From Mesostigma viride (taxonomy: Eukaryota; Streptophyta; Mesostigmatophyceae; Mesostigmatales; Mesostigmataceae): a DNA stretch of 62,000 nt. The notes under the pieces were generated by a model, which saw nothing but the letters and a program-made list of their open reading frames with translations, ran no database searches and was not told where the DNA came from. Positions within the stretch are counted from its first letter, which is position 1. Every line of letters begins with the position of its first letter. This document shows positions 11,628-23,400 of the stretch, in pieces. The stretch lies in the NCBI GenBank assembly GCA_009746045.1, contig RPFO01000002.1:52501-114500 (forward strand). Reading direction: 5' to 3'. Made by a program: the position numbers and the translations under genes.

Positions 11628-13676
11628 CGAGATGGCTGACGGCGGTATGGCTGACGGCGGTATGGCTGACGGCGGAGCTCAGATCTTTTGCGTCTGAGCC
11701 CCAAATTCGGTCAGACCACTTGCATTCGATGCGCTTTTTTCAGACGTGCACACGCCAGTATAATCGGTTACGGCTGAAACGCAGTATATTGCCAAAGTAA
11801 TTGCTCACGTAACAAGCAGCTATGACGACCCAAAAAGCAAAACGGGGTTTGGAAAAGGAGCTTTCCGGCTCCCAGCCCAACCCACTCGCCATCGTCCTTG
11901 CCCAGCCGCCTGGGCTGGCCAACCCATCGCCAGCAGACCCATCGATCGCCATGCAAGCGCCTCGCCTGAGCCCAAGAAACCATGCCACGACCGCCACAAA
12001 TGGAGCAGATTCTTGCCCGGCGACAGAGCGTTCTCCCTCCTCAAGTGGCAGGGGCTGTCGCCGGCTCGCCGCATGCAGGAAGTCGTTGAGGTCCTCCAGT
12101 TCCTCGCACAGGAACGAAAGCTCTTAATCATGCCCCAGAAGGGGGGGGCGGCTATCAACTATACCGCGACACGTCCTGGCTCTACACCTTTGACGAACCA
12201 AGCCAACGCCTGTTTATCTTGACCAGCCACTACCAGCGCTCAGCCTCGGCGACATTGGCCGAGCGCTCTGCACCCCATGCAGCCCCCGAGCAGCCGGCAG
12301 CCCCATCGGCTCCCTAGCCTCTGCAAGGATGACATCCACGCAGTGCTGGAGGAGCACGTACGTGACCTGTCCACTGGCCGAGAAGCTGACATCGCTGAAC
12401 ACGACGCTCAACACGGTGGAGGCCCGGGTCTCCAATGTGGAAACCAAGGTCGTCCACAAGCTCCAGCCCCAGTTCACGACGCTGCACACCGCGGTGCAAG
12501 AAACGCATGCTGCACTTGTCTCTCGCCTTAACCAGGTGGAGGGCAAGTGCGGTGTGCTCATGAAGAAGCTTGAGGCCAGGCTGCATCACCGCCCACACCG
12601 AGGCCCTGGCCACACAGGTCCCCAAGATAGCGGAGCAGACCGGGCCACCATTGCATCCCAGCCACCCCGGCAGGATGCTGGTGACCTCCCGCCGCTCTCC
12701 TACGCGGACCTGCTGCGGTCAGCGACCGCCTCCACTGACCATGCACCGACGCCATCGCCACGAAGCTCCAGGAGCTCGAGGACCACCGCCAGGCTCAGCA
12801 ACGGGAGGTCACCGACCGCGCTCGCAGGGAGTGCCGAGTGGTGCGCTACGTCGCTTCCCCCAGAAGCCGAGGTGAGACGTCACTGACCTCCCTTGCTGAC
12901 GAGCTCAAGAACCAGCTAGCTTACCCTCATGGGCCTGGTGGGTGAGGTAGAACTGCGTGGGTGCCACCGCCTTCCCCACTCACGGGACAAGGCGGCTCCC
13001 CCACGGCCCACCAGTCCTGCTCACCTTCCCCTCCCCTGAGGATAAGCAGCGGTTCCTCTCTCGTCGCAAGAGGTTGCACGACCTCACCTGGACGCTGGAT
13101 GACGACCTGACCCCCGCTCAGCAACAGCAGCGACGCGACCTGTGGCCGGAATACCTCCGCCATAAGCAGGACCCCCAGAAGCCCAAGGTGTGACTGGAGG
13201 GGCGGGGACCTGATGATCAACCACAAGATGTGGACGCCCCCAGCGGGCTAGAATAGCAATAGCCCTAGCTTGTAACCATTGGAGCCCCTGCCGCTCTGGC
13301 AGCCATGCTTAGAATGTTTGCCTAGCTGTGCCAACATACCTAGTCACGTGCCGCCAACGCATGCACGGTACACATGCAACCAGCCATAGCCTTAGCCTAG
13401 TCCTAGTACAGCCATGTCACGCCCTGGCTATGTTCAGATTACTTGCACACGCTACTTGTTATATGCCCCGCTCACATGGGACTTGCCACAGTTTGCCGGA
13501 TCGTTAGCATATGTCCTTTTAGCTAGCGCGCCCGAATGCAGATGTGGCATGCCTTTGGCATGAAGGAGACTGGGGTTCTCTGCCCTTTCTCCTGCTGTGC
13601 ACACACAGGGATTAAAAGCACTTATTAGGTGCTCCGTGACTCCCCAACGGGAGCCACATGTTTAATTAATTAATTA
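11628..13676 (+). mobile_element. ORF1-only LINE, copy 1 (family A)
   Basis: The element starts with three 15-bp ATGGCTGACGGCGGT monomers (about 11632-11676), then a 5' leader, then ORF1 from ATG at 11822 (MTTQKAKRGLEKEL). ORF1 carries several frameshifts. Its parts are still visible in different frames: a Pro/Ser-rich N-terminus, a coiled coil (LTSLNTTLNTVEARVSN, about 12390-12560), and the C-terminal RNA-binding region ending QDPQKPKV at about 13190. The coding part runs straight into a 3' UTR and an (AATT)n tail at 13660-13676. No endonuclease or reverse transcriptase lies between them. Copy 2 at 30623-32619 has the same organisation, so this is a defined element type and not a one-off deletion. 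Family knowledge: L1-like ORF1 proteins are trimeric RNA chaperones. Confidence 0.85.
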
Positions 13677-14225
13677 AATCAGTGCGTCATCCATGGGGGG
13701 CCATTATGGGCGCACATGCGCGTGGGGCACGTGCTAGGCTAAGCCTGACTAATCTACACTTAACTGTTATATATTACCTATAGACTGAGGTTGCTGGCCC
13801 AGCAACGGGGGTGGCAGGAGGTGCCTGCCAGGGCCTGTGGTCGATGTGGATGACCACCCCCCGGCTCCAGTATACAGTTACCACCCTGAGCTCGGCCAGA
13901 GCTGAAGGTAGGTCGGCCATAGCTCGCGTCGCCGTTGTTGCTGGGCCAGAGTCAAGTCGTCGTCCAGCGTGTAGCGAGTCCGCGAGAGCATCTTGCGGTA
14001 TCTAAGGAACGACAGCTTATCCACCATGTACTTAAAGGTGAGCGAAGCACGGGGGCCGGGCCAGCCTCAGTCAGTACCGGCCGCGCGCGGGGAAGGCGGC
14101 CACAGCCGACATCCGCAGCTCACCAGTGAGTTGCATGGGGGCAAGAATGTCGCGCCGAAACGCCATGAGAAGCGTCTCCGAGGTCTCATCTACCGGCTGG
14201 GTGAAGTGCTTGACGTACTATGACA
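13677..14225 (-). mobile_element. ORF1 fragment of a second LINE family (D)
   Basis: The minus strand encodes an ORF1 C-terminal region (VKHFTQPVDETSETLL, LTGELRMSAV, then DSGPATTATRAMADLPSAL, all frame-broken). It matches 49620-50240 on the plus strand, including the non-coding segment near 13690-13760. It abuts copy 1 tail to tail. Confidence 0.75.
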
Positions 14226-14261
14226 TTGATATAGAGGCATACCTCTTATTTAATTTCAAAA

Positions 14262-14395
14262 TTAAATTAAATTATGACATGCCTCCGTTGGGACGTCATC
14301 ATTGATGGGTGGGTGGAGGTGGAGGAAGCCGCGTAATCGAGCTAACCTAACTCTAAGCTATCGAGTCTATAAAATCCTAATAGCTGCACTACTCA
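14262..14395 (-). mobile_element. EN-RT LINE 3' end, inverted
   Basis: AATTAAATTATGACATGCC at 14262, then GGGTGGAGG and AGCCGCGTAATCGA, match 28390-28545 in the same orientation. It is joined head-on to the plus-strand RT fragment that begins at about 14396. Confidence 0.75.
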
Positions 14396-15740
14396 CTCCG
14401 GCGTTTCCCCTGCACACCGGGGTGTGGCAGGGCTGTGTGCTCTCCCCATATCTATTCATCATTATGGTGGACTACATTATGCGGCGTGCACAAGCCCGCT
14501 TCGCCCGGGTGGAGGGGCGCCCGCCGGGGATCGAGGTCACGGAGTACGCCAGCTACGGCAGGGTTGACCCACCCTACCGCCTGAGCGATCTGATCTACGC
14601 TGATGACACGACACTCGTGGAAACCCCAGAGTCAGCCCAACTGTGGCTAGACAGCTTATCACTGGAAGCGCGGGCGGTGGGGCTTATGATCAGCAAGAAA
14701 ACGGAGGTCATGGCCATCGGCTTCCCTGCTGGGATAGCCCCACCCACCCTCCTCTTGCTAGACGGCCGGCAGCCCCGTTCCCCCGGCGACTCGCTTCAAG
14801 CTCCTTGGCAGCTGGCTTCCCTCCACGGCCGACGACATCAACACCCGCATTGGCCAGGCCTGGGCGGCCCTAGCTCCGCCGCCTCGACAGGTTCTGGACC
14901 TGCCGCTACCTGAGTGAGCGACGCAAGCGCATTCTGTTCAAGGCCCTTGTCCTCAGCATCCTCCTTTATGGCTGCAAGGCGTGGACCCTGGACCAGGCGC
15001 TGAGACAGAAGCTTGACGGCACCGTCACTCGAATGCTCCGTCATATCCTCGGCGTCCGCTACCAAGAACGCCGCACCCGGGCCGAGCTCTACTGCGAGCT
15101 CCCTCTTGTCACCCATACCATCCGACACCGCCGCCTCCTCTTTGCCGGCCATCTTGCCCGCACATGCAGACCAGGTGAACACCGATGTGGGCCCTGCCGG
15201 GGGGCTTAAGACGGGCCAACCAGGTAGACACCTCCTCCTATGGCAGGGTCCCCTTGTCCCATCGCAACCCACTGGCAAACTTGCGCGCGCCGGGCACCGG
15301 CGCGGCGCGACCCGGACCTATGTGACACAACTGCTTGAAGATGCAGGGCTTCTGGGACTATCCGTACTCCGCGCCCGCATGATTGACAAGAAGAAATGGG
15401 CTGCCATCTGCGATAAGCACCTCCCCGAGGGGTATGCTCCTGTTTTCTCCCCACGGGCCCCGCGGCCCGTTGCTAGCCAGGGTAGAAGTCCGCAGGTGGA
15501 GGTTATTGGTCCTGAGGATAGCCGCTACACTAGACCGCCTCGTCTGCCATTACAGTAGAGGACAGCTCGGATGAGGATTACATCCCCATCTAGTGCTTAA
15601 CGGTTGGGGGATGATGCAGACGATATTTGTTTAAACTTTTGTGTAATTATTTTTCTAATGAGATTAGCATAGTACTCCGTGGCATGCCTTTGCGCACGAC
15701 ACGCAAGTACTTACTTACTTACTTACTTGCACTACTCAGC
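14396..15740 (+). mobile_element. LINE reverse transcriptase fragment with YADD motif
   Basis: The frame up to 14913 encodes the palm region of a non-LTR reverse transcriptase: GVWQGCVLSPYLFIIMVDY (motif 4/B-like), then LIYADDTTLVE with the catalytic YADD (C box), then ISKKTEVMAIG. After frameshifts the C-terminal part continues as RILFKALVLSILLYGCKAW and RRLLFAGHLAR to about 15170. Homologous pieces lie at 28959-29627 (-) and 45370-45950 (+). The 3' end at 15660-15740 (TAGTACTCCGTGGCATGCC, then ACTTACTTACTT) belongs to a tail type repeated at 16016 and 16920. The endonuclease and RT fingers are missing, so the copy is dead. Confidence 0.9.
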
Positions 15741-16015
15741 AAAACGCCCCTTATTAATTTCAAGGTACCTCGGCCCTTATTAATTTCAAGGTGCCTCGGC
15801 CCCCACCCTCCGACAATTTGACAAAAAGAGCCAATTTTACTCCGACTGTCTCGCTTTATTTTAATTTTATTGTGTTTTAATTAATTCATTTAAATAGTAG
15901 TCTCACTAAAAGTTGTTGTTTTGTCTATAATATTCTAATATATAATAATTTAATATCTAATATAATAATAATAATATCTAATAATTTTAATATATAAAAA
16001 ATTCAAAAATAATAG
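15741..16015. other. Short duplication and AT-rich tract, no gene
   Basis: A 28-bp unit with CCTTATTAATTTCAAGG is duplicated at about 15750-15800. Positions 15840-16015 are strongly AT-rich with TAATATAATAAT-type repeats. Confidence 0.7.
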
Positions 16016-16985
16016 ATTAGCATAGCTTACTCCGTGGCATGACCCTGCGCATGACACGCAAGTACTTAGTTACGTTCATATTCTGGGCCTCGGGGGGGGC
16101 TGCCGACAAGCCACAAGTACCATCAAGCAAACCATGAGGCAGCAGCACCTGGGAAATGTTCCAGGGGCGCCCCCCAGGAGTGCCACACATCGCACGGGGC
16201 ATGCAGGCGAAGCGGCCTCAACTGCTGCCTCACCTGATTGTGACACCTGGCCAAGCCGCCTCCTGCCACGCTGCGCCATGCACATTACCCGTCAGTCCAA
16301 AACCTGCTGCAGACCAGTGCCGGGGCACTCAGGGCCTGGGACTCCTGTGAGAAAAGCTACCAGGCACCGGCCAATGGAGACCAATTACTAAGGTGGCAAG
16401 TGATTGGTATGGTATAGCCGCGTTGTAAGGCTTCCCCATCACTGATGAGGCAGCTCAACCGTAAAAGAGTTATTCACACGCAGGGACCAGATATTGACTG
16501 AGGTAGCTGTCACGACAACTGCGCTCGACGATGACTTGACATCCCTGGAACACACTTGACGCACACACTTGACCATCTAGGCACTTTGCCTTTGGTACCC
16601 TGCCCTTTCCCCTCCTCCCCCCCTCCATCTTGGGCCCCTCTTCCCCCCTTTCTCCCCTATCTTGCCCCTCTTCTTCATGAATCGCGTCCCCTCCCCCCCG
16701 CCCTGCCCTGCCATCAGCATTTGGACGTACCAGCTGCTTCCCTCTGCCCCAGGGCCGCGCTTGGCCGTCCGCCTTCGCTTGACCATGGACCCCCAAGACC
16801 CCCCCTATTCCCCCCCGCTTCCTGCCCCCCGATGTTTCAGGGGGGGGTGCCCCCCTCTTTTAAAAAGGGGCATGGTACAGAAAATCTTTGTTTAGCTCTT
16901 GTGCTACTATTATACTGAGGCTAGCACGGTACTCCGTGACATGCCCCTGCGCATGGCACGCAAATACACATACATACTTACTTAC
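16016..16985 (+). mobile_element. Two LINE 3'-end fragments around unassigned C-rich DNA
   Basis: 16018-16075 and 16915-16985 both carry TACTCCGTG, ATGCCCCTGCGCATG and GCACGCAAATAC-type sequence followed by ACTT-like tails, matching 15668-15740. The C-rich segment 16600-16860 gives proline-rich frames without motifs and may be LINE-derived. Confidence 0.6.
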
Positions 16986-17456
16986 GTAACCGTTCTAATC
17001 CCTTTCCTGCTCCCCCTCCTTCCCTCCTCCCCACCATTTCCCCTCTGCCCTTGTGTCCCCACTAGACGCGGCGTGTCTTGATGGGTTGCCCCCTCATCAT
17101 GGGACACATTGCCATCGCTGCTCGCAACAGGTCCTCGTGCGTGCGCCCTTCTCCCATGGCTTTGCGACGGTGGTCCGCCGGGGGTTGGGGTAATCTTTTG
17201 CGAAAAGATGTGGGCACTTCCATATAGAGAATGCAAGGCTTCAGGAGGGTGGCCCCGGGAAATGGGGCTCGTTTTGCAAACTAATCCTGCCAGAAAATAC
17301 TACTCACTGCAAAAAAGTGCCTAGCTGTCCCCCGTCCGAGCGCGTCTGGGGGGGTAGGCCACGAAGTTGCCGGGGGGGGGGGCACGCCTTGCTGTACGCT
17401 CCTCCCCGGCCAGTCCCTTCATTGCACGCCGAATAGGATCCCATGCGCAATCTTCA
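16986..17456. other. No feature recognised; 3' flank of the MBL-receiver-GAF gene
   Basis: Mixed sequence with a G9 run at 17372-17380. No poly(A) signal can be assigned with confidence. Confidence 0.4.
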
Positions 17457-20400
17457 TCACTGCATGCAGCACGTCTTGCTGGGCGCGCCCGACTTCCCCT
17501 TGCGCGCGCCCTGCGAGCTGCCCTCACTCTCCCCCTCCTGGGCCCCCACGCCCTCGCCCTCGTCCAGCACGGGCGCGGAGGAGGAGAGCAGGCCCCCGAG
17601 AGACACCGCCAGCTCGGGCACCCGCTGCATCTGGACGACCAGGTCCGCGACCGACTGCAGCATCTTCATCTCGCCCACCTCAAACTTGCGCGCACGCGCG
17701 TCCACGACGCAAAAGTACCCCAGCTCCTGCGCCTGCGACCGCAGCGGGACCGCCGCGAACATGCGCACGCGCGGCTTCCCCATCGTGAGCACGTCGGCGG
17801 CGAAGCGGGGGTCGAGCATCGTGTCGGGGATATGCAGCACGCCATCCCCGAGCTGGCCCGAGGAGTCCAGCGAGTACCGCCCGGAGGGCGGGCTGTACGT
17901 GCTCCCTTTGTTGCTGTCCTCCGAGGGAGCAGCCGGAGGGAGGTCGAGCGAGTGCGAGATGCGAATTCCCGAGCGGCACCCCACGCTGACCACTGCCGGC
18001 TGCTGCTTGGCCGCGAGGTTGCCCGTGCCGTGCACGCTCTGGCTGCCCCTGAGCTGGGGCACGAGCACCGAGAAGACCTTGTTGATGAACACGATGTCGC
18101 GCCGCTGCTCCTCGTCGTCGACCGACTCGAGGACTTTGATCCACCGCCCGCTCGCGTGCATCGTCGAGTACATGTAGCACTTGGCCTGGAACAGCGACGA
18201 CGCGAGCGACGCCAGCAAGTTCTTGTCGTGGCGCCGGCCAGGGGCCACCCCACAACCGCTCGGCGCGGCGCACGCGTCCGAAATCTCTAGGGACGCCAGG
18301 GAGGCCCCGTCGCCGTTGGTTGCCCGCAAGGCATGTCCCCCGCCGGCCCCACCTGGCCGTGTGCTTACGGCAGTCGCGGTGCTGGCTTTCCCGCCAGAGA
18401 TCCGGGTGACCGCTGCCGCCTCGTCCATGCTCCCCACGACATCCTCGAGCGCGCGCTGCCATTGGCCGCGCACTCGGAGTAGCTGTGCGCGGAGGCGGGT
18501 GCGCGCGTACACGGCGGTGAAGGGCTTGACGAGCCAGTCGGTCATCCCCGCGGCGCGCGCGGTGGACTCGTCGCACTTCACGCCGTCCTCGCACACGACG
18601 ATCACGCAGAGCTGCTGGAGGTAGGCGGACTGGGTGGCGACGCCCTTGTCGCGGATGCGGCGAGCGAGGGTTATGCCGGCGTCCGCCACGCCTTGCCAGC
18701 CCTTTTGGACGAGCACAATCGTGGGGAACTGGGTCTCCAGCAGCTGGTGGGAGAGAGGGGAGGGGGGGGGGAAGGGGGGGGGAAGGAAGGAGGGGAAGGA
18801 GGGGCAGGAGAAGGGGGAGGGGCGTGCGGGAGGGAAAGAAGATGGAGCGGGGATGATGAGTATGAAAAAGATCTAGGCACACTCATGGATCACCGAGGGT
18901 TGGCTTAGATAATACTGAAATCTCATGTCTTGTGGATAAGATAAGGGGAGCGCAGCAGGGGGGCAAGGGGGCGGGGGGGGGGAGCAGGGTCTAGGAAACG
19001 GAGAATACAACAGTGGGGAGGGGGCCATGCAATCCACAGAGGATAACGGTGAGTTCAACGATGTTCGTGACTGAATGAGGCACCCCTTGCAATCGCGGCT
19101 CTGGAAGGTGGCAGTGGATGGTTGAGTGCATCGGCATTCTGCACTGGCTCGAGTGTGAGGAGGGGGGTGAATCATAGACATCACTGGGGCACCAAGCACC
19201 GGTGAATTATACGTGGGTCATCGATAAGTCTCACGTGTCCTTTTGCGTTGGAGTAGTTTGAGGCCACGGGCCTAAAGACTGCTGAGTTTTTCCAAGAGTG
19301 CTGCCAGCACCGCAAGGAACGCCTTGATCTCGAGGGCCACAATGCCTCGTCGTGGGTCAGCCCGTACATGGTCCTCCTATCGGCGGGAGCGGCTATCCCC
19401 ATCCCTTGCTTTGACTAGGGCCATCGTAGATTTGGTTTTCTTCCGTACCCAGGCTGACTTCCTCACCACCCAAGCTTCCTAGATTGTTCGATAGGGGGCT
19501 GGCAGGTCGCCGCCTTTTCCTTAAACGGTGACGCAAGTAGCTTGTGATTTTAGCTGTGTGCCATCCCCTTGGCTGGATGGGACACCCATGTTTCTCTTAT
19601 TTGTTACTTTCTCTGTGTTCTTGTCTTGGCTAATTTACATAAGTATCTTATTTGCTAATTTAGGTATCTTCTTTGCTAATTTACGTAAGTATCTTCTTCG
19701 CTAATTTACCTAAGTATCGATTGTTGATCAAAATATGTGCGTCACCATGGTCAGGTCTGCCTTGTATACGCAGAAGTTGGGGCCTGTACATACGTAACTA
19801 CTACACAGACTGGATGCCCACCTTCATTAGGTCCGCCCTATAACCTCACATGTTTGGCCCCCTACAAGTTATTCTGCGATACAGGCTCCATATGATACAG
19901 ACTCGCCCCGCACCTTCACCAGGTCCACCCTAAGCACGTCTACACAAAACCCTAAGCATGTCTACACAAAACCGAAAGCACGTCTACACAAAACCGAAAG
20001 CACGTCTACGCAAAACCCTAAGCATGTCTACACAAAGCCCTAAGCATGTCTACACAAAACCCTAAGCATGCCTACACAAAACCCTAAGCATATCTACACA
20101 AAACCCTAAGCATGTCTACACAAAACCCTAAGCATGTCTACACAAAGCCCTAAGCATGTCTACACAAAACCCTAAGCATGTCTACACAAAGCCCTAAGCA
20201 TGTCTACACAAAACCCTAAGCATGCTTACGTCTACACGAACCAGTACATTACCAACCACACAATCTGGCTCCTCACGGTCATCAAAGCCGCCTTCCATTA
20301 AAACATCTTTGCGCCTAAACAATTCATCCCAGTGTGCAGACTTAAAATAAACTCCTCACCTGCATTAGGTCCGCCTCGTTCTTCGCGAAGAAACCCCGGA

Positions 20401-23400
20401 TGCTGTCCTCCGCAACGAGTGCCTCGCCGATCGGGTCCGCAACCGCGCTGTCCTCCAGCAGCACGGCGACAGCTGGTGTGGACATGGCGCCCGTGATGCG
20501 CACGACGTCATCCTCGGACAGCTTCGCCTTGGTCGCGGCCGCGCCGCTGTTGAAGTCATGGGGGCTCGCGGGAGTGCCCCCGTCCTCCTCCACCGAGGAC
20601 CCCGTGGCGACCGATGAGACGGACTTGTCAAGCAGTCTGTTGAGTAGCGGCTGCCGTCCGGGCTTGGTGCGGGGGATCACCTCCATGTAGTCCTCCCCTT
20701 GGTCGCTCGCGCCAAAGAGCTCTGGCGGGCAGCTCTGGCCGTTGTCGTCCGCGTGATGGGCCGCCTGGGGGGGTAAATTGGGGGGGGGGGGGGGGGGGGA
20801 AGGAATTGGGGGGGGGGATGGGGAATTCGGGGGAATGGGTGGGGGAATTCGGGGGACAAACCAGGGGAGACCCGGAGATGGGAGGACCATGGAGGATGGG
20901 AGACACGCGGAATGTTAGCGTGGCGTGCGGGGGAGGGAGGGGAGGAAAGGGGAATGGATGACGGGATTTGTAATCGTGGGGGGGAAGGTAAGGGGTTTTA
21001 TTCAAAATATATCATTGCCCCCCCCCAAAAAAATGACAAAAACATCGTAGTGCAGCCATCTGGTCCAGCCCATTGCTTGGGGCGCAATCGGGGTCCCTGT
21101 GTGTACGCCTGTGATAAAATACAATCCCACCCTGCATGGGTTCTCTACAACCGCCCACCTTGGTCACTACCGCATCCAACCCACCATGGCGCGCTCGTTG
21201 GCGTCCGCCACCAACTTGTCCACCTGCTCGTCGGTGCGCATCGGGTCGTGGTGGAAGAGGGCGACGCGCTCCACGCGCGCAAACACCGCCATGTCGACCA
21301 CGTACTCTAGCGTAGAGTGACCCCAGCCGGCCTTGGCCGCGTACTCCTCGGCGCGGTACTGCCAGTCGTGGATGAGCAGGTTGGCACCGCAGAAGAACTC
21401 GGCGTGACGTTCGTCGGCACTTCCGGGTCCTGATGGAAGGAAGGGTGGTGGTGGGGTGGCGACGAGGGAGTTAAAAAATGACACATTGCGGTGCGTCATA
21501 TCGTAAAATATGACTGACGCGTGTGTTGGGGGGGGCCATGTGCAGACAGGGCAAGGGGGGGGGGAGAGGGGAGCGCGAGAGGGAGGGCGCAACCAGGGGG
21601 AAGGTGTGTGTGAAAGAGGGGAAGGAAACGTGATAGGGGGGTGGGCAGACAGGCGATCTGCTTAATGCTTTCTTCAGCATTTTGATTTCGCAAATGGGAT
21701 CGCCAAGTAGGCCAGCTGCTTGGTATGCACTATAGTAGTATATACTTTTATGATATATTAACACTCGTATACCTGGGCAACCCCCTGTACGTGGGCTGCC
21801 AGCCATGCACTCACAATACAATAAATTTCATATTAGTAGTCGTCGTATAACTTAACCTGGGCTCCGCCCGTACGTGGGGTGCTAGCCATGCACTTGCTTT
21901 ATAATAAATTTCATAATAGTAGTCGTCGTACATCTTTACCTGGGCTGCCCCCGTACGTGGGCTGCCAGCCATGCACCTTTTCGAATACTACTATGTCAAG
22001 GAGACAACCAGCGCAGGCCAGAAATCGAATACAACTATGTCAAGGAGACAACCAGCGCAGGCCAGAACTCCAATACTACTATGTCAAGGAGACAACCAGC
22101 GCAGGCCAGAACTCGAATACTACTATGTCAAGGAGACAACCAGCGCAGGCCAGAAATCGAATACTACTATGTCAAGGAGACAACCAGCGCAGGCCAGAAA
22201 TCGAATACTACTATGTCAAGGAGACAACCAGCTCAGGCCAGAACTCGAATACTACTATGTCAAGGAGACAACCAGCGCAGGCCAGAAATCGAATACTACT
22301 ATGTCAAGGAGACAACCAGCGCAGGCCAGAAATCGAATACAACTATGTCAAGGAGACAACCAGCGCAGGCCAGAACTCCAATACTACTATGTCAAGGAGA
22401 CAACCAGCGCAGGCCAGAACTCGAATACTACTATGTCAAGGAGACAACCAGCGCAGGCCAGAAATCGAATACTACTATGTCAAGGAGACAACCAGCGCAG
22501 GCCAGAAATCGAATACTACTATGTCAAGGAGACAACCAGCGCAGGCCAGAAATCGAATACTACTATGTCAAGGAGACAACCAGCGCAGGCCAGAAATCGA
22601 ATACTACTATATAATAATATACAGATATTAACTATTGATACCATTTCTTTTACCTGGGCTCCCCCCGTAGGCGAGCTGCTTGTCAAACGGCTCGTGGTCG
22701 GTGCAGTAGACGACGGTCGCGCCGTCGGCCTGCAGCTTGTACGCCAGGGTGAGCGCAGGGTGGTTCAGGTACATCGTGGTCACCTGGATGTCCCCCGCCA
22801 TGAAAGTCTCCTCCACCAGGTCGTAGTACTGCGGGGGGGGGGGGCATTAACGCGGGCCGTATTGCGGGGGGAAGCATAAACGGGGGTCGTAATGCGGGGT
22901 GAAGCGCGGCTTAAGGCGGGGGTAATAATACGGGTTATAACGAGGGTTGAAGAATTGGGTACGCACAGCGGCAAGTGCTGGATAACTCAACGTGTCAAAC
23001 ACGCAGTGAACGGTTAGGGGGGAGCGCTGGGCGAACGGTTGGGCAAAGGATTGGGCGAGGTGGAGGGTAAGTTGGGGGGGGAGGTGGGGGGGAAGTGTTG
23101 GGTGAAGTGCGGTGTGCCGCGGTGGCCATACCGTGGCAGGGGAGGTGGATGGCGGGGAAGGGCGCGTGCGAGTGACTGCATATCACTAGATTACTAGGCA
23201 GGGTGGCAGGGTGGACCTGACGTAGCCGAGATCTTCAAAAGGATGATGCATGCAAACACATGATTTGACCATGTCACCATACGCCCCTGGCAGGGTCACT
23301 TGCCTTGGGGCGAGAATCAAAGAAGCTTAGCAAGGTAAAAGTCCAAACGAGGTGTGGTGGATACCACAGCAGGAACGCACACATGGGCGACCATTTGGGG

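Noticed and set aside
21983-22606. Possible CRISPR array (regular 44-bp units; also the 22-bp array at 19935 and the 20-bp array at 40566)
   Set aside because: Units are contiguous and carry no variable spacers, no cas genes are present, and the context is eukaryotic introns.
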